From the NCBI RefSeq assembly GCF_900141825.1, contig NZ_FQYQ01000011.1:1-64000 (forward strand): a stretch of DNA of 64,000 nucleotides, given 5' to 3'. Of the stretch, positions 27,479-36,120 are shown piece by piece. A program made the translations under genes and the position numbers. A model generated the notes under the pieces. It saw only the letters and a program-made list of their open reading frames with translations. It had not been told where the DNA came from and did no database searches. Within the stretch, counting starts at the first letter, position 1, and every line of letters starts with the position of its first letter. Source of the stretch: Pseudobutyrivibrio xylanivorans DSM 14809 (GTDB taxonomy: Bacteria; Bacillota; Clostridia; Lachnospirales; Lachnospiraceae).

Positions 27479-28519
27479 TTACTTTCCTCTAAGTCGACTT
27501 TCCATTTTGTTAAGCTCATCAAGCTGACCCATATCCATCCATGAATTCTCATTGATTGGATATACGCCTACCTTCTTACCATCATCCTTAATACGGTTGA
27601 TGATATCTGGGAATCCGATGAACTCGCCATCCTTGATGTAATCGAACACTTCTGGTTCTACAATGTAAATACCAGTATTTGTGAAGAAGCTAAACTCTGG
27701 CTTCTCCTTCATATCTGTGATATTTCCATGCTCACCAAACTCTACGACGCCGTAAGCTACCTGGAAATTTCTAAGAGAGCAAACCATAGTAATGACGTTG
27801 CCCTCTTTTTTATGATGATCATAAATCTTTGAATAGTCATCCTCAATAAGGATATCGCAGTTTGTAAGAATAAATGTCTCATCAAGCTTTCCACGAAGAA
27901 GAGCAAGACCTCCACCTGTACCAAGTGGTGTATCCTCATCTGCGTACTCGATTGTGTAAGGCTTCTCCACCTCACCGAAGTATGACTTAATCATGTTCTT
28001 CTTATGATTAACAATCATAATCATACGATTGATTCCGTACTCTGCGAAGCCATCAAAAATAATCTCTGCAATTGGCTTCTCACCAACTGGGATAAGAGGC
28101 TTAGGAAGGATTCGTGTGTATGGATAAAGACGTGTACCCTTTCCTCCTGCCATCATAACAACAGGCACTGAAAGGTCGCTCTGTCTTGTTCTCTTTCCTG
28201 CACTCCAAAAGATGGTATCTCTAACGATGCCATTCTCGTCTACAATTGGAACACCTTCGATATTATGACGGCTGAGGAATTCCTTTGCTTCATCCCTGTC
28301 ATCCTCTTTCATGGTACGTGGATGATAATTTGCAATAGTGCTTACCTCGTTGTTTAAATCTCCACCTGAGAGAATAAAACGGCGCACATCACCTTCAGAA
28401 AGTGCTGCGATTAATTTCATATTCTCATCTACGATGAAAACAGTTCTGCGGGCACTTTCATCAAAGGTCTTCATGGCCTGTAAAATTGTGTCAGTCTCTT
28501 TAATAAAAACGTTTTCCAT
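27479..28519 (-). CDS. CBS-domain sugar-phosphate nucleotidyltransferase (PtmE-like)
   Basis: The 346-aa protein has two N-terminal CBS domains (about 5-115) and a nucleotidyltransferase domain starting MMAGGKGTRLYPYTRILPKP (about 121-140), with TPLGTGGGLALL and LTNCDILIEDDY. The fusion is that of Campylobacter PtmE and its homologues. PtmE makes GDP-activated glucosamine or GlcNAc for legionaminic acid synthesis. The adjacent LegB-type dehydratase (2 nt away) uses exactly that product, which strongly supports the role. CBS domains usually bind adenine nucleotides and may regulate activity. Donor nucleotide (GTP or another) is inferred from the pathway. Confidence 0.83.
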   Translation of the reverse strand: MENVFIKETDTILQAMKTFDESARRTVFIVDENMKLIAALSEGDVRRFILSGGDLNNEVSTIANYHPRTMKEDDRDEAKEFLSRHNIEGVPIVDENGIVRDTIFWSAGKRTRQSDLSVPVVMMAGGKGTRLYPYTRILPKPLIPVGEKPIAEIIFDGFAEYGINRMIMIVNHKKNMIKSYFGEVEKPYTIEYADEDTPLGTGGGLALLRGKLDETFILTNCDILIEDDYSKIYDHHKKEGNVITMVCSLRNFQVAYGVVEFGEHGNITDMKEKPEFSFFTNTGIYIVEPEVFDYIKDGEFIGFPDIINRIKDDGKKVGVYPINENSWMDMGQLDELNKMESRLRGK

Positions 28520-28521
28520 AA

Positions 28522-29502
28522 TTAAATGTTGTAAATATCTACCTTATACTTATCTAAGTTGTGACGAAGGAACTCGATTGTCTCAGCTAATCCCTGCTCG
28601 AATGTGTACTGAGGCTTCCAATCTGTAAGCTGAAGAATCTTCTCGTTAGAGCCAAGAAGACGGTTAACCTCAGACTTCTCTGGACGAAGTCTGTCCTCAT
28701 CGCAGATAATCTTTGCGTTTGGATTAATCTGACGGATAAGCTCCTCAGCAAGCTGTCCGATAGAGATTTCCTTCTGTGTTGCGATATTTATTTCCTGACC
28801 AATAGTCTTGTCGCTCTCGTACATAGCGATGAAACCATTAGCTGTATCCTTTACATAGTTGAAATCACGTGTTGGTGTAAGGCTGCCAAGCTTGATTTCT
28901 TCCTTACCTGCAAGAAGTTGTGTGATGATTGTAGGAATAACCGCACGAGCTGACTGACGTGGTCCAAATGTATTGAATGGACGCACGATTGTAACAGGTA
29001 AATCGAATGAACGATAGAATGACTCTGCGAGTCTGTCTGCACCAATCTTTGTAGCAGAATATGGTGACTGTCCCTGATATGGGTGCTTCTCATCGATTGG
29101 CACGTACTGAGCTGTTCCATAAACCTCTGATGTAGATGTAACAAGAATACGCTTTGTGCCAAGGTCTCTTGCAGCCTGAAGGATGTTAAGAGTTCCCTTG
29201 ATATTAGTATCTACATAAGCATCTGGGCTGTGATAAGAAAATGGAATGGCGATAAGTGCTGCAAGGTGGAATACTGCGTCGCATCCCTTCATAGCCTCGC
29301 GGACACCATTAGGGTCGCGGACATCTCCAGCGAATACCTCTACGTGATCCATGATGCTCTTATCAAGTGTATCGAGCCATCCCCAGTTATTAAAACTGTT
29401 GTAATATACGAATGCTTTTACTTCATAGCCTTTTTTAACTAATTCCTCAACTAAGTGAGAACCTATAAATCCATCTGAGCCTGTAACTAAAACTTTACTC
29501 AT
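28522..29502 (-). CDS. legB: LegB-type nucleotide-sugar 4,6-dehydratase (GDP-GlcNAc 4,6-dehydratase family)
   Basis: The 326-aa extended SDR has VLVTGSDGFIGSHLVEELVK (4-23), the LegB-characteristic FVYYNSFNNWGWLD (about 35-48), VTSTSEVYGTAQYVP and the catalytic SPYSATK (YxxxK). The NSF-x-x-WGWLD signature separates LegB proteins from RfbB and GalE. It converts a GDP-linked (in other systems UDP-linked) N-acetylglucosamine to the 4-keto-6-deoxy sugar, the first committed step toward legionaminic acid. It is sandwiched between a PtmE-like enzyme and a capsule-type protein, with an 8-nt overlap to the gene before it. The next enzyme, a LegC aminotransferase, is not in this window. Confidence 0.85.
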   Translation of the reverse strand: MSKVLVTGSDGFIGSHLVEELVKKGYEVKAFVYYNSFNNWGWLDTLDKSIMDHVEVFAGDVRDPNGVREAMKGCDAVFHLAALIAIPFSYHSPDAYVDTNIKGTLNILQAARDLGTKRILVTSTSEVYGTAQYVPIDEKHPYQGQSPYSATKIGADRLAESFYRSFDLPVTIVRPFNTFGPRQSARAVIPTIITQLLAGKEEIKLGSLTPTRDFNYVKDTANGFIAMYESDKTIGQEINIATQKEISIGQLAEELIRQINPNAKIICDEDRLRPEKSEVNRLLGSNEKILQLTDWKPQYTFEQGLAETIEFLRHNLDKYKVDIYNI

Positions 29503-30922
29503 GTTTCATCTCCTTAAAATATTTATACATTGACTCCGCTACTAATGAGATGTTCTCATCCTTTAAGCGGTCTTCCGACATTACGTATGTATTTCCTGGA
29601 CGAGCGCAGCTCATATAAACTGCCAGGTACTGGATAATATCCTCGCGGCTAGGCTGCTTGTAGCTTGCCATGGCGCTCTCGTAATTTCCAAATACCTCTT
29701 CCAAGTGCATAACACCAGGTGCCCCAGTGTAAACAATGTCACCACTCATAAATACTGGATGACGAAGAAGCATTGCTTCCTGTCCTGCTGTACCTGTAAG
29801 TGTAGCAACACATTCACTCTTATCGATGAGCTTCAGTGAATCCTCCCATGGGTCGATTAAGACTACATTTGGATACTGATTAAACTGCTCATAAAAGCTG
29901 TTTGGACGAATGCCAAGGAATGAATAATGTTCCTTAACATAAAGTACAGTATCTGCTGGCAAAGATTTCACCAAATTATCGATGAAATACAGCTGCTTTT
30001 CGTACTTTTGTGCACATACAATTGTGGTGGCCTCCGGCTGAAGGTGAAGTGGGAAGTATACGAATTTCTTGCTGTAATCAGCCTTCTTGAAATACTTCTT
30101 AGCCTTCTGATATCTGAAATACCACTTGATTGGGTCCATTGTAGCTTCATAGGCCTTGTAATAAATGTATGAGCCCTTGTCCCTTGTATGTGGATTGAAA
30201 AATCTCTGTCTAATATAGAATAATGGCAGGATAAAAAACTTAGCCTTCCATTTTGGCTTCTTACCTGAAAACTGCATGAATGCTGGCTTCGACTGCTTCT
30301 CCTCAAACTTTGTAAGGAAAGCCTCTGCCTCTGCACGCTGCTCCTCAGTAACTGGGATATCAGCGTAGTTCTCTGGCATGTTGTAAATCTTCTCAAATGG
30401 ATCATTTAAAATGTAATGATGAGTAAGATCCTTGCCGCAGGCTCTCATAAACATAAGTGAGTAGTAGCCTGTGCCAGTCTTCTGACCAACAAGGTAAGCT
30501 GCATATGTAAGGAATGTAGCGATAACCTCATCATAGAAGAAATCTACTTTATATGTAGTGAAAACATACTCCCAGAAGGCAATCAATCCTGCTGCAGTAT
30601 GCACACAATAATCATAATCACGATAGATTAAAAATCTGTCTGTGTAGATGTATTTCCACATTGGAGCTGCATCATACTTCTTCTCGTACTCAGCAAGCTT
30701 CTCTAATGTAAATTCATCCCAGTGCTCATTCATAAAGGATGACATGTCGCATACAACAACCTCATCCTTACCAAATTTATCATAGATATATTTTGACTCT
30801 TTTTTATCGCAGGTGATAAACACACCTTTAACATCCGAATCGAATTTTTCCTTTATCTTTTTATAAACGGCAGGGGAAAAATCGTTAAATGGATGCCTTG
30901 CCATAAAACAAATAGTATACAA
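29495..30922 (-). CDS. Capsule polysaccharide biosynthesis-like protein (KpsC/KpsS-like glycosyltransferase fold)
   Basis: The 475-aa soluble protein starts MYTICFMARHPFNDFSPAVY. Its C-terminal half has FVYFPLHLQPEATTI, LYVKEHYSFLG, VVLIDPWEDSLKLIDKSECV and TLTGTAGQEAMLLRHPVF. This HLQPE...KEH...TGTAGQEA pattern is that of the capsule-synthesis (KpsC/LipB) family and polysialyl/Kdo-type transferases. With CMP-nonulosonate synthesis genes in the same cluster, a transferase using a CMP sugar is a reasonable guess. It overlaps legB by 8 nt, so the two are translationally coupled. Family confidence is good; the reaction is inferred. Confidence 0.7.
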   Translation of the reverse strand: MYTICFMARHPFNDFSPAVYKKIKEKFDSDVKGVFITCDKKESKYIYDKFGKDEVVVCDMSSFMNEHWDEFTLEKLAEYEKKYDAAPMWKYIYTDRFLIYRDYDYCVHTAAGLIAFWEYVFTTYKVDFFYDEVIATFLTYAAYLVGQKTGTGYYSLMFMRACGKDLTHHYILNDPFEKIYNMPENYADIPVTEEQRAEAEAFLTKFEEKQSKPAFMQFSGKKPKWKAKFFILPLFYIRQRFFNPHTRDKGSYIYYKAYEATMDPIKWYFRYQKAKKYFKKADYSKKFVYFPLHLQPEATTIVCAQKYEKQLYFIDNLVKSLPADTVLYVKEHYSFLGIRPNSFYEQFNQYPNVVLIDPWEDSLKLIDKSECVATLTGTAGQEAMLLRHPVFMSGDIVYTGAPGVMHLEEVFGNYESAMASYKQPSREDIIQYLAVYMSCARPGNTYVMSEDRLKDENISLVAESMYKYFKEMKHE

Positions 30923-30933
30923 TTTATGCTCTC

Positions 30934-31596
30934 CTAATCTAAGCGGCTCTTAATAAGATAAAAAGCCTCCGCATATTTATAGTAGGCTGTGGCTCCTCTG
31001 TAGGCAGCCAGGCCCTTTATAGCCTCTGCATTTCTAGGGAATGGAGGGGCTGTAATTTCACTTTCGTATGTGTTCATGATTTCGATTTTCTTATCGATGT
31101 AATCTGTAATATCCACGAACACGTTTGGCACGAAGCCATTTTCCTGCATAGCCTGATCTGTCTCTGAAAGAATCTCCATAGCAAGAACAGTCTTAAGGTA
31201 TGGTGCACGGAAAGATTTTGTGCATGAGTATGCAGCCTCGAAAATCACACGGTGATCTGAGTGAACATCATGCTGATATGGAAGAAGTAAAAGCTCTGGC
31301 TTTACCTCCTCGAAAACTTCCTTAAGCATAGGAATGAATTTTCCTAAGTCAATCTTATCAACCCCTGCTGGCTCCAGCTCAAGGTTGTAGAAGCCATCAA
31401 AACCGTAAGTCTCCTTTACCTTCTGAATCTCCCCGTTGCGCTCTGCGATTCGTTCTGGTGTGTAGCCATACTCCGGCTTCATGTTTGTGATATTAAGCCA
31501 GTAAATCTCATGACCTTCTGACTTCATTTTTAAAAGTGTTCCACCTGCGCCCAGTGTCTCATCATCTGGATGTGGTGAAATAACCATTACCTTCAT
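30934..31596 (-). CDS. PIG-L/LmbE-family N-deacetylase
   Basis: The 220-aa protein carries the zinc motif SPHPDDETLGAGG (6-18) and the second metal histidine in QHDVHSDHR (about 108-116). Members remove N-acetyl groups from sugars such as GlcNAc-PI, GlcNAc-Ins and BshB substrates. Here it is directly adjacent (no gap) to a formyltransferase gene. The pair could exchange N-acetyl for N-formyl on an amino sugar of this pathway, which is an inference from position. A role in bacillithiol synthesis is unlikely because no bshA/bshC genes are nearby. Confidence 0.82.
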   Translation of the reverse strand: MKVMVISPHPDDETLGAGGTLLKMKSEGHEIYWLNITNMKPEYGYTPERIAERNGEIQKVKETYGFDGFYNLELEPAGVDKIDLGKFIPMLKEVFEEVKPELLLLPYQHDVHSDHRVIFEAAYSCTKSFRAPYLKTVLAMEILSETDQAMQENGFVPNVFVDITDYIDKKIEIMNTYESEITAPPFPRNAEAIKGLAAYRGATAYYKYAEAFYLIKSRLD

Positions 31597-32484
31597 TTAG
31601 AGATAATCTCCTTCTTTTAAGCTGACAGCGTCGCTGTCTAATATATGAACGATTCCATCGTATGCTTTGATGACGAAATCTGTCTGTGAATTCACCCTCA
31701 ATACCTTACCAGGCTCCAGGTTTGCATATTCATCTGTGAGCTCGTACTCACATTTCCAAACCTTTACCTCTTGGTCCCCATTCATAAAGTGGGCACCTAC
31801 GTAAGGATGTGTAAGTCCTCGAACCAAATTGTAGATAGCGTGTCCTGACATTCTCCAGTCAATCTGTCCATCCATGCGGCCACGCTTACGCCATGTATTT
31901 CCTGCATTAGGATCCTGCTTTACAGGCTTCACTCTATCCTCTGCAAATTCCTTTGTAAAGGTAAGCACCTGCTCCTTTGCCACATCAAGAACCTTGTTAT
32001 ATAAATCCTGAGCGTCATCAGTTTCATCGATGATGACCTCTCTCTGGCTGATGATATCTCCTGTATCTGCCCCCTCATCCATAATGAAAAATGTGGATGC
32101 AGTCTTCTTAAGCCCAAGCACCAGCGCCCAGATAAGTGGGTGTCTTCCCTTATTACATGGAAGAGCTGCTGGGTGGAAACCTACTACACCATACTTTGGA
32201 AGAGATAAAAGTTCTTTTCCAATGAGGCGAGACCAGCCGAAGCAATATATTACATCAGGTGACTTGGATTTTGCAAATCCTACTGTCTCCTCGTCGTTAA
32301 CATTCTTTGTGCAGATGTAATCAATTCCGTATTTTTCTGCAAGTGGTACAAGTGATTTAAAGTCTGAGTTGATGGCTGAGCTTTCCATGGTGATGATACC
32401 ATCTACCTTGTAGCCCTTCTCCAGCATTGCTTCTAGCAACACGTAAGAGCTCTCCACACAGCCGATGAATAAAGTCGTTTTCAA
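31597..32484 (-). CDS. Formyltransferase-family protein (sugar N-formyltransferase candidate)
   Basis: The 295-aa protein has the formyl-transferase fold: FHPAALPCNKGRHPLIWAL, then MDEGADTGDIISQ, which holds the catalytic Asp, and a C-terminal OB-like part (about 205-295). It is shorter than tRNA formyltransferase Fmt (about 310) and sits in a glycan locus, so an N-formyl amino-sugar enzyme using 10-formyl-THF is more likely than Fmt. The Asn of the usual N-x-H active-site triad appears to be Gly (GFHPA). His and Asp are kept. The coupled PIG-L deacetylase gene supports sugar remodelling. Confidence 0.72.
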   Translation of the reverse strand: MKTTLFIGCVESSYVLLEAMLEKGYKVDGIITMESSAINSDFKSLVPLAEKYGIDYICTKNVNDEETVGFAKSKSPDVIYCFGWSRLIGKELLSLPKYGVVGFHPAALPCNKGRHPLIWALVLGLKKTASTFFIMDEGADTGDIISQREVIIDETDDAQDLYNKVLDVAKEQVLTFTKEFAEDRVKPVKQDPNAGNTWRKRGRMDGQIDWRMSGHAIYNLVRGLTHPYVGAHFMNGDQEVKVWKCEYELTDEYANLEPGKVLRVNSQTDFVIKAYDGIVHILDSDAVSLKEGDYL

Positions 32485-32497
32485 TTATATACCTCTT

Positions 32498-33862
32498 TTA
32501 TAGTAGTAACAAATATATTATTAGGCCTGGAACAATCAGCGCTACTGCTGGTCCCCAGCTTCTTATTAACAGCTTGCTGAAGGAATACTTAAACCTTCTG
32601 GAAAGCTTAATAATCAACATCAAAGAATACAGCGCATAGGAAAGTCCTGTTCCGATTGCAACCATATTAATGCTTCTTTCTACAAACAGCACCAGGCCGC
32701 TTGAGAAGATTACATTGAAAATACAAAGTGCAACTGAGTTTGCAATCAATGACTTATTCAGCTTAAGTACGCTGAAGATATTTCCATAAAGCATTGTTGT
32801 GGAATATACTGCCACGCCAATAACAAGTATCTGTGTAGCTGCTGTTCCATCTGTGTACATCGGCATGAAATAATGTACAAATACAGGCATTACATAGAAA
32901 ACGAAAAGGCAAGCTGCACCAGAAATCAGTGCTGTAATGCTGGTGAAGTATCCAGCCTTATCCAGAAGCTCCTTTTCATCCTGATGGGCTCCATATAAAT
33001 GTGAAACCTTTATATAAAATACCTGTGATATTGTCTGTGGCACCAGCACCATGGTAGTAAATCCCATAAGTGGTACTGAATACACACCCAAATCATCTGT
33101 AGATAAGAATCCTAAGATAACAAATTTATCAACTGACTGAACGATTGTCCAAATGAGGCTGTTAATAAGCAGTGGTAATCCGCCTAATATCATCAGCTTC
33201 ATATAAGGCCAGTCGAACTGTAATCTGGCTCCCTTGAATGCATCATTTCTAAACATGATGATTCCAAGAGCTGCAGATGAAAGTGTCATGGCATAAAGGC
33301 CATAGTAACCTGCCACGTTGATAGCAAGCACACCAATACCAAGTGCCAGCAAAGTGCGGACAAATCCGATGATTGCTGATTTATTGTAATGTCCATTCAT
33401 TCTTACTGTGGCATTTGACATATCATCAAAGCTCTTTAGGAGAATGAGAATAGGACACATGGCATAACCAAATGCATATCTTGCACCGTCTGATTCTGTT
33501 CCGATGCTGCCGCGATAATAAATCAATACCCATGCTTCAAACACAACAAAGATAGCTGCGTAAATCAAAAGCATAAAGGTCATTGCTGTATTTTTAAGCT
33601 TTCCTGCCTCATCCATATCCCTGCGGCCAAGCGCCTGTGGATAATCTCTATTATAGGCATTGAGCACGCCAAACTGAGCGTAATTCATATATGTCATTGC
33701 CAGCAAACAGGTCTGGTATATTCCCAGTAAATGTGAGCTTACCAGTGACTTATTATATACGCTAAATATAAATGACATTGCTGAACATGCAACGGTGGAA
33801 AGTGTCACCAATATGAAATCTGCATTTTTCAGCTTATTTAACAGTTTTGTAAACATCCTCAT
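32498..33862 (-). CDS. Wzx-like polysaccharide flippase (MOP superfamily)
   Basis: The 454-aa protein has about 12-14 membrane segments. It starts NKLKNADFILVTLSTVACSA and has the loose pattern of polysaccharide-transport proteins (a GVLNAYNRDYPQALG loop, GLPLLINSLIWTIVQSVDKF around helix 7). It should move undecaprenyl-linked repeat units to the outer face before polymerisation by the Wzy-like protein at 17392-18651. The ATG at 33862 overlaps the upstream GT4 gene by 29 nt; the ATG at 33856 is an alternative. No strong Shine-Dalgarno decides between them. Confidence 0.83.
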   Translation of the reverse strand: MRMFTKLLNKLKNADFILVTLSTVACSAMSFIFSVYNKSLVSSHLLGIYQTCLLAMTYMNYAQFGVLNAYNRDYPQALGRRDMDEAGKLKNTAMTFMLLIYAAIFVVFEAWVLIYYRGSIGTESDGARYAFGYAMCPILILLKSFDDMSNATVRMNGHYNKSAIIGFVRTLLALGIGVLAINVAGYYGLYAMTLSSAALGIIMFRNDAFKGARLQFDWPYMKLMILGGLPLLINSLIWTIVQSVDKFVILGFLSTDDLGVYSVPLMGFTTMVLVPQTISQVFYIKVSHLYGAHQDEKELLDKAGYFTSITALISGAACLFVFYVMPVFVHYFMPMYTDGTAATQILVIGVAVYSTTMLYGNIFSVLKLNKSLIANSVALCIFNVIFSSGLVLFVERSINMVAIGTGLSYALYSLMLIIKLSRRFKYSFSKLLIRSWGPAVALIVPGLIIYLLLL

Positions 33863-34922
33863 AAATCTTAACTACTTCTTCCATGTATGCGTCAAAGTTA
33901 TTCAAAGCCTTGGCGCGCTTTCTGGCTCCGTCAGACTTCATTCGATAAATCTCGCTGTTAGTCAGGAGCTCTTCTATATTCGAAACAAAAGCTTCTCTGT
34001 CGATTGGCTTCTTGTCATTTCCGCAAATCTTACCGCAGCAATCATCCACTGTGACCATAAATCCGCCCACCTTACTGGTAAGTGTAGGCTTTCCAAAGGC
34101 CATAGCTTCTACAGCCGCCATTCCAAATCCTTCGAACTTGGAAGGTGCCACAAGTATCTTTGTCTGATTCATATAGATGTATGGGTTATGCTGCATTCCC
34201 GCCATCTTTATGTTGTCCAAAAGCCCAAGCTTTGTAATAAGCTTCAGACATTCGCTTCCTAAATCTCCACCACCTACGATAGTCGCTTTGACATCAGGGT
34301 GATTCTTACTAACTTCTTTTACAATCTTTATAAATTCCAGAGGGTTCTTATCCTCTGTAAGGTAACCCACAAAAAGCAGGTCTGATTTAAAGCCTTCCAA
34401 CTTCTCCTTTGTCATTTCAGTAGCAGCCACATATCCCTTTTCAAAGATAGCCACTGCATTAAATGGAACGCCAAGCACAACAGTCCTGTCTTCCATCTTG
34501 TCCCTAAACCATGATTTTTCAAGCACTGCACTATTAGGAACAATTATTTTGGCAAAGCTCTTGCAGGCTCCACCATACACAACTGCCTTTGGGCCAATTC
34601 GCTCTACCCACTTTGGAAGAGAGTACAAATGACTGATGATTGGAATCTCATCTGTAACCTTTGTACACATGAGACTCACATCATATTCATAGGCATGGAT
34701 AATATCAGGATGAAGCTCATCAATGACTTCCTTGATGGCCTTCTCATCAATTTTTTCCATGCCGATGTATTCAATATTGTTGTCCAACAGCTTTGTCTCT
34801 ATTGAACCTGTAGCTGTCAGATACACACAACGTATATCATCTGGCATAGATTTCATAATGTTTATAGCAACATTCTCCATGCCAGAGTATTTGTTTGACT
34901 TAGATATGTGTAAGACTATCAT
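33834..34922 (-). CDS. GT4 glycosyltransferase, paralogue of the enzyme at 51196-52230
   Basis: The 362-aa GT-B protein begins MIVLHISKSNKYSGMENVAI and has LLFVGYLTEDKNPLEFI and a classical E-x7-E region SKFEGFGMAAVEAMAFGKPT (about 270-289). A GAGGGGGA Shine-Dalgarno lies 3-4 nt before the ATG. The same opening (LHVIKSNIYSGAENVV) and domain order are found in the plus-strand gene at 51196-52230, so the two are paralogues. It would add one sugar to the lipid-linked intermediate. It overlaps both neighbours (23 nt upstream, 29 nt downstream). Confidence 0.83.
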   Translation of the reverse strand: MIVLHISKSNKYSGMENVAINIMKSMPDDIRCVYLTATGSIETKLLDNNIEYIGMEKIDEKAIKEVIDELHPDIIHAYEYDVSLMCTKVTDEIPIISHLYSLPKWVERIGPKAVVYGGACKSFAKIIVPNSAVLEKSWFRDKMEDRTVVLGVPFNAVAIFEKGYVAATEMTKEKLEGFKSDLLFVGYLTEDKNPLEFIKIVKEVSKNHPDVKATIVGGGDLGSECLKLITKLGLLDNIKMAGMQHNPYIYMNQTKILVAPSKFEGFGMAAVEAMAFGKPTLTSKVGGFMVTVDDCCGKICGNDKKPIDREAFVSNIEELLTNSEIYRMKSDGARKRAKALNNFDAYMEEVVKIYEDVYKTVK

Positions 34923-36120
34923 AAATCCCCCTCATGATCTCATTAACCTTCTCTTTATCAAACTCTTTCATTGTCTCGACATTGATTTGTCCCATCTCGT
35001 GACGCTTGTCCTCGTTATCTACGAGGGCTTTATTAAGAGCTGCAACCAATGTCTTGGCATCCTTCGCATCGAAAAGATATCCACCTTCTCCATCCTGAAT
35101 CAAATCGATGTTGCCTCGAATCTTTGAGCAAACCACTGGCATTCCCACTGACATAGCCTCCATAAGTGCCACAGGAAGTCCTTCCTGATGAGATGGGAAC
35201 ACGTAGATATCACTAGCTGCAAAGACATCTGCTACATCTCTTCTAAATCCAAGAAGCTGCACATAATCCTGCAAACCAAGGTGCTTGATGCTTTCCTCTA
35301 ATTCCTTTTGGATTTTGCCTCGTCCAGCAATAAGATATTTAATCTTATATTTAGGCTGAACTCGCTCATCACTGTCAGGTGTAAGAAGCGTGCCATTGTC
35401 CTTCATGATTTTAAGAGCTCTAAGAACCTCCCCATGGTTCTTTCTGTGAATAAGCTCTCCTACCGATAGAAGGACGATTGTGTCATCATCTATTCCAAGT
35501 TCCTTGCGGACACGGGCTCTGCCGTCCTCGCTGGCCACGAATTTGTGGGTATCCACTCCTGCACCAGGAATGTATGCCACCTGCTTGGCATTGAACTTTC
35601 TGGCGTTGTCGTAATCCTCTTTGTTGATAGTTATCAACAGGTCAGTGAATTTTGAACAATACTTTTCAACATTGTAGTACACCAGCCAGTTCTTAAGTGG
35701 TGCTCCCTTGAAGAAATGGAAACCGTGGGCTGCATAAACTACCTTGGTTCCATACATCATTCTGGCTCTTCTGCATGCCAATCTACAGATAACACCACCG
35801 ATTGGCGACTGGGTGTGAACAATCTGGTACTGGTTTGCCTCTACCTCTTTTTTCAGCTCCAAATATGCTTTTCTAAGCTCACCTATGTTGAAAATCTTTC
35901 GCATACTAGCCTGCTCAATAACTCGGCATCCCAAATCATCAAGCTTCTTTCTGCGTTCTTTCATAGCCTCTGGACTAAGTGCACTATCTTCATCTTTCCA
36001 GCAACAGGCCACATCTACAGTGTAACCTAAATCCTGCAAAATCTTTATGTTATCGATATTAAACTGAGTCACCATGTACGCCGTATGGGCGTGCATAAGC
36101 GCTTTCTTATTTGTGGACAT
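34900..36120 (-). CDS. GT4 glycosyltransferase (EpsD/EpsF-like)
   Basis: I start at the ATG at 36120 (MSTNKKALMHAHTAYMVTQF, 406 aa), with GGGAGA about 12 nt upstream; the longer frame lies within the previous gene. The pattern ASMRKIFNIG, VHTQSPIGGVICRLACRRAR, YAAHGFHFFKGAP, YIPGAGVDTHKF and SHQEGLPVALMEAMSVGMPV (E-x7-E) is that of the EpsD-type enzymes encoded next to an initiating sugar transferase. It probably adds the second sugar after the priming enzyme at 36107-37492, whose 3' end it overlaps by 14 nt. Confidence 0.86.
   Translation of the reverse strand: MSTNKKALMHAHTAYMVTQFNIDNIKILQDLGYTVDVACCWKDEDSALSPEAMKERRKKLDDLGCRVIEQASMRKIFNIGELRKAYLELKKEVEANQYQIVHTQSPIGGVICRLACRRARMMYGTKVVYAAHGFHFFKGAPLKNWLVYYNVEKYCSKFTDLLITINKEDYDNARKFNAKQVAYIPGAGVDTHKFVASEDGRARVRKELGIDDDTIVLLSVGELIHRKNHGEVLRALKIMKDNGTLLTPDSDERVQPKYKIKYLIAGRGKIQKELEESIKHLGLQDYVQLLGFRRDVADVFAASDIYVFPSHQEGLPVALMEAMSVGMPVVCSKIRGNIDLIQDGEGGYLFDAKDAKTLVAALNKALVDNEDKRHEMGQINVETMKEFDKEKVNEIMRGIYDSLTHI

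Noticed and set aside
27460-27552. Longer N-terminus for the DUF2142-like protein
   Set aside because: It would overlap the end of the nucleotidyltransferase gene by over 70 nt and has no ribosome site; the TTG at 27459 has one.
30934-31596. PIG-L protein as BshB (bacillithiol synthesis)
   Set aside because: No bshA or bshC genes are nearby, and the gene is tied to a formyltransferase in a glycan cluster.
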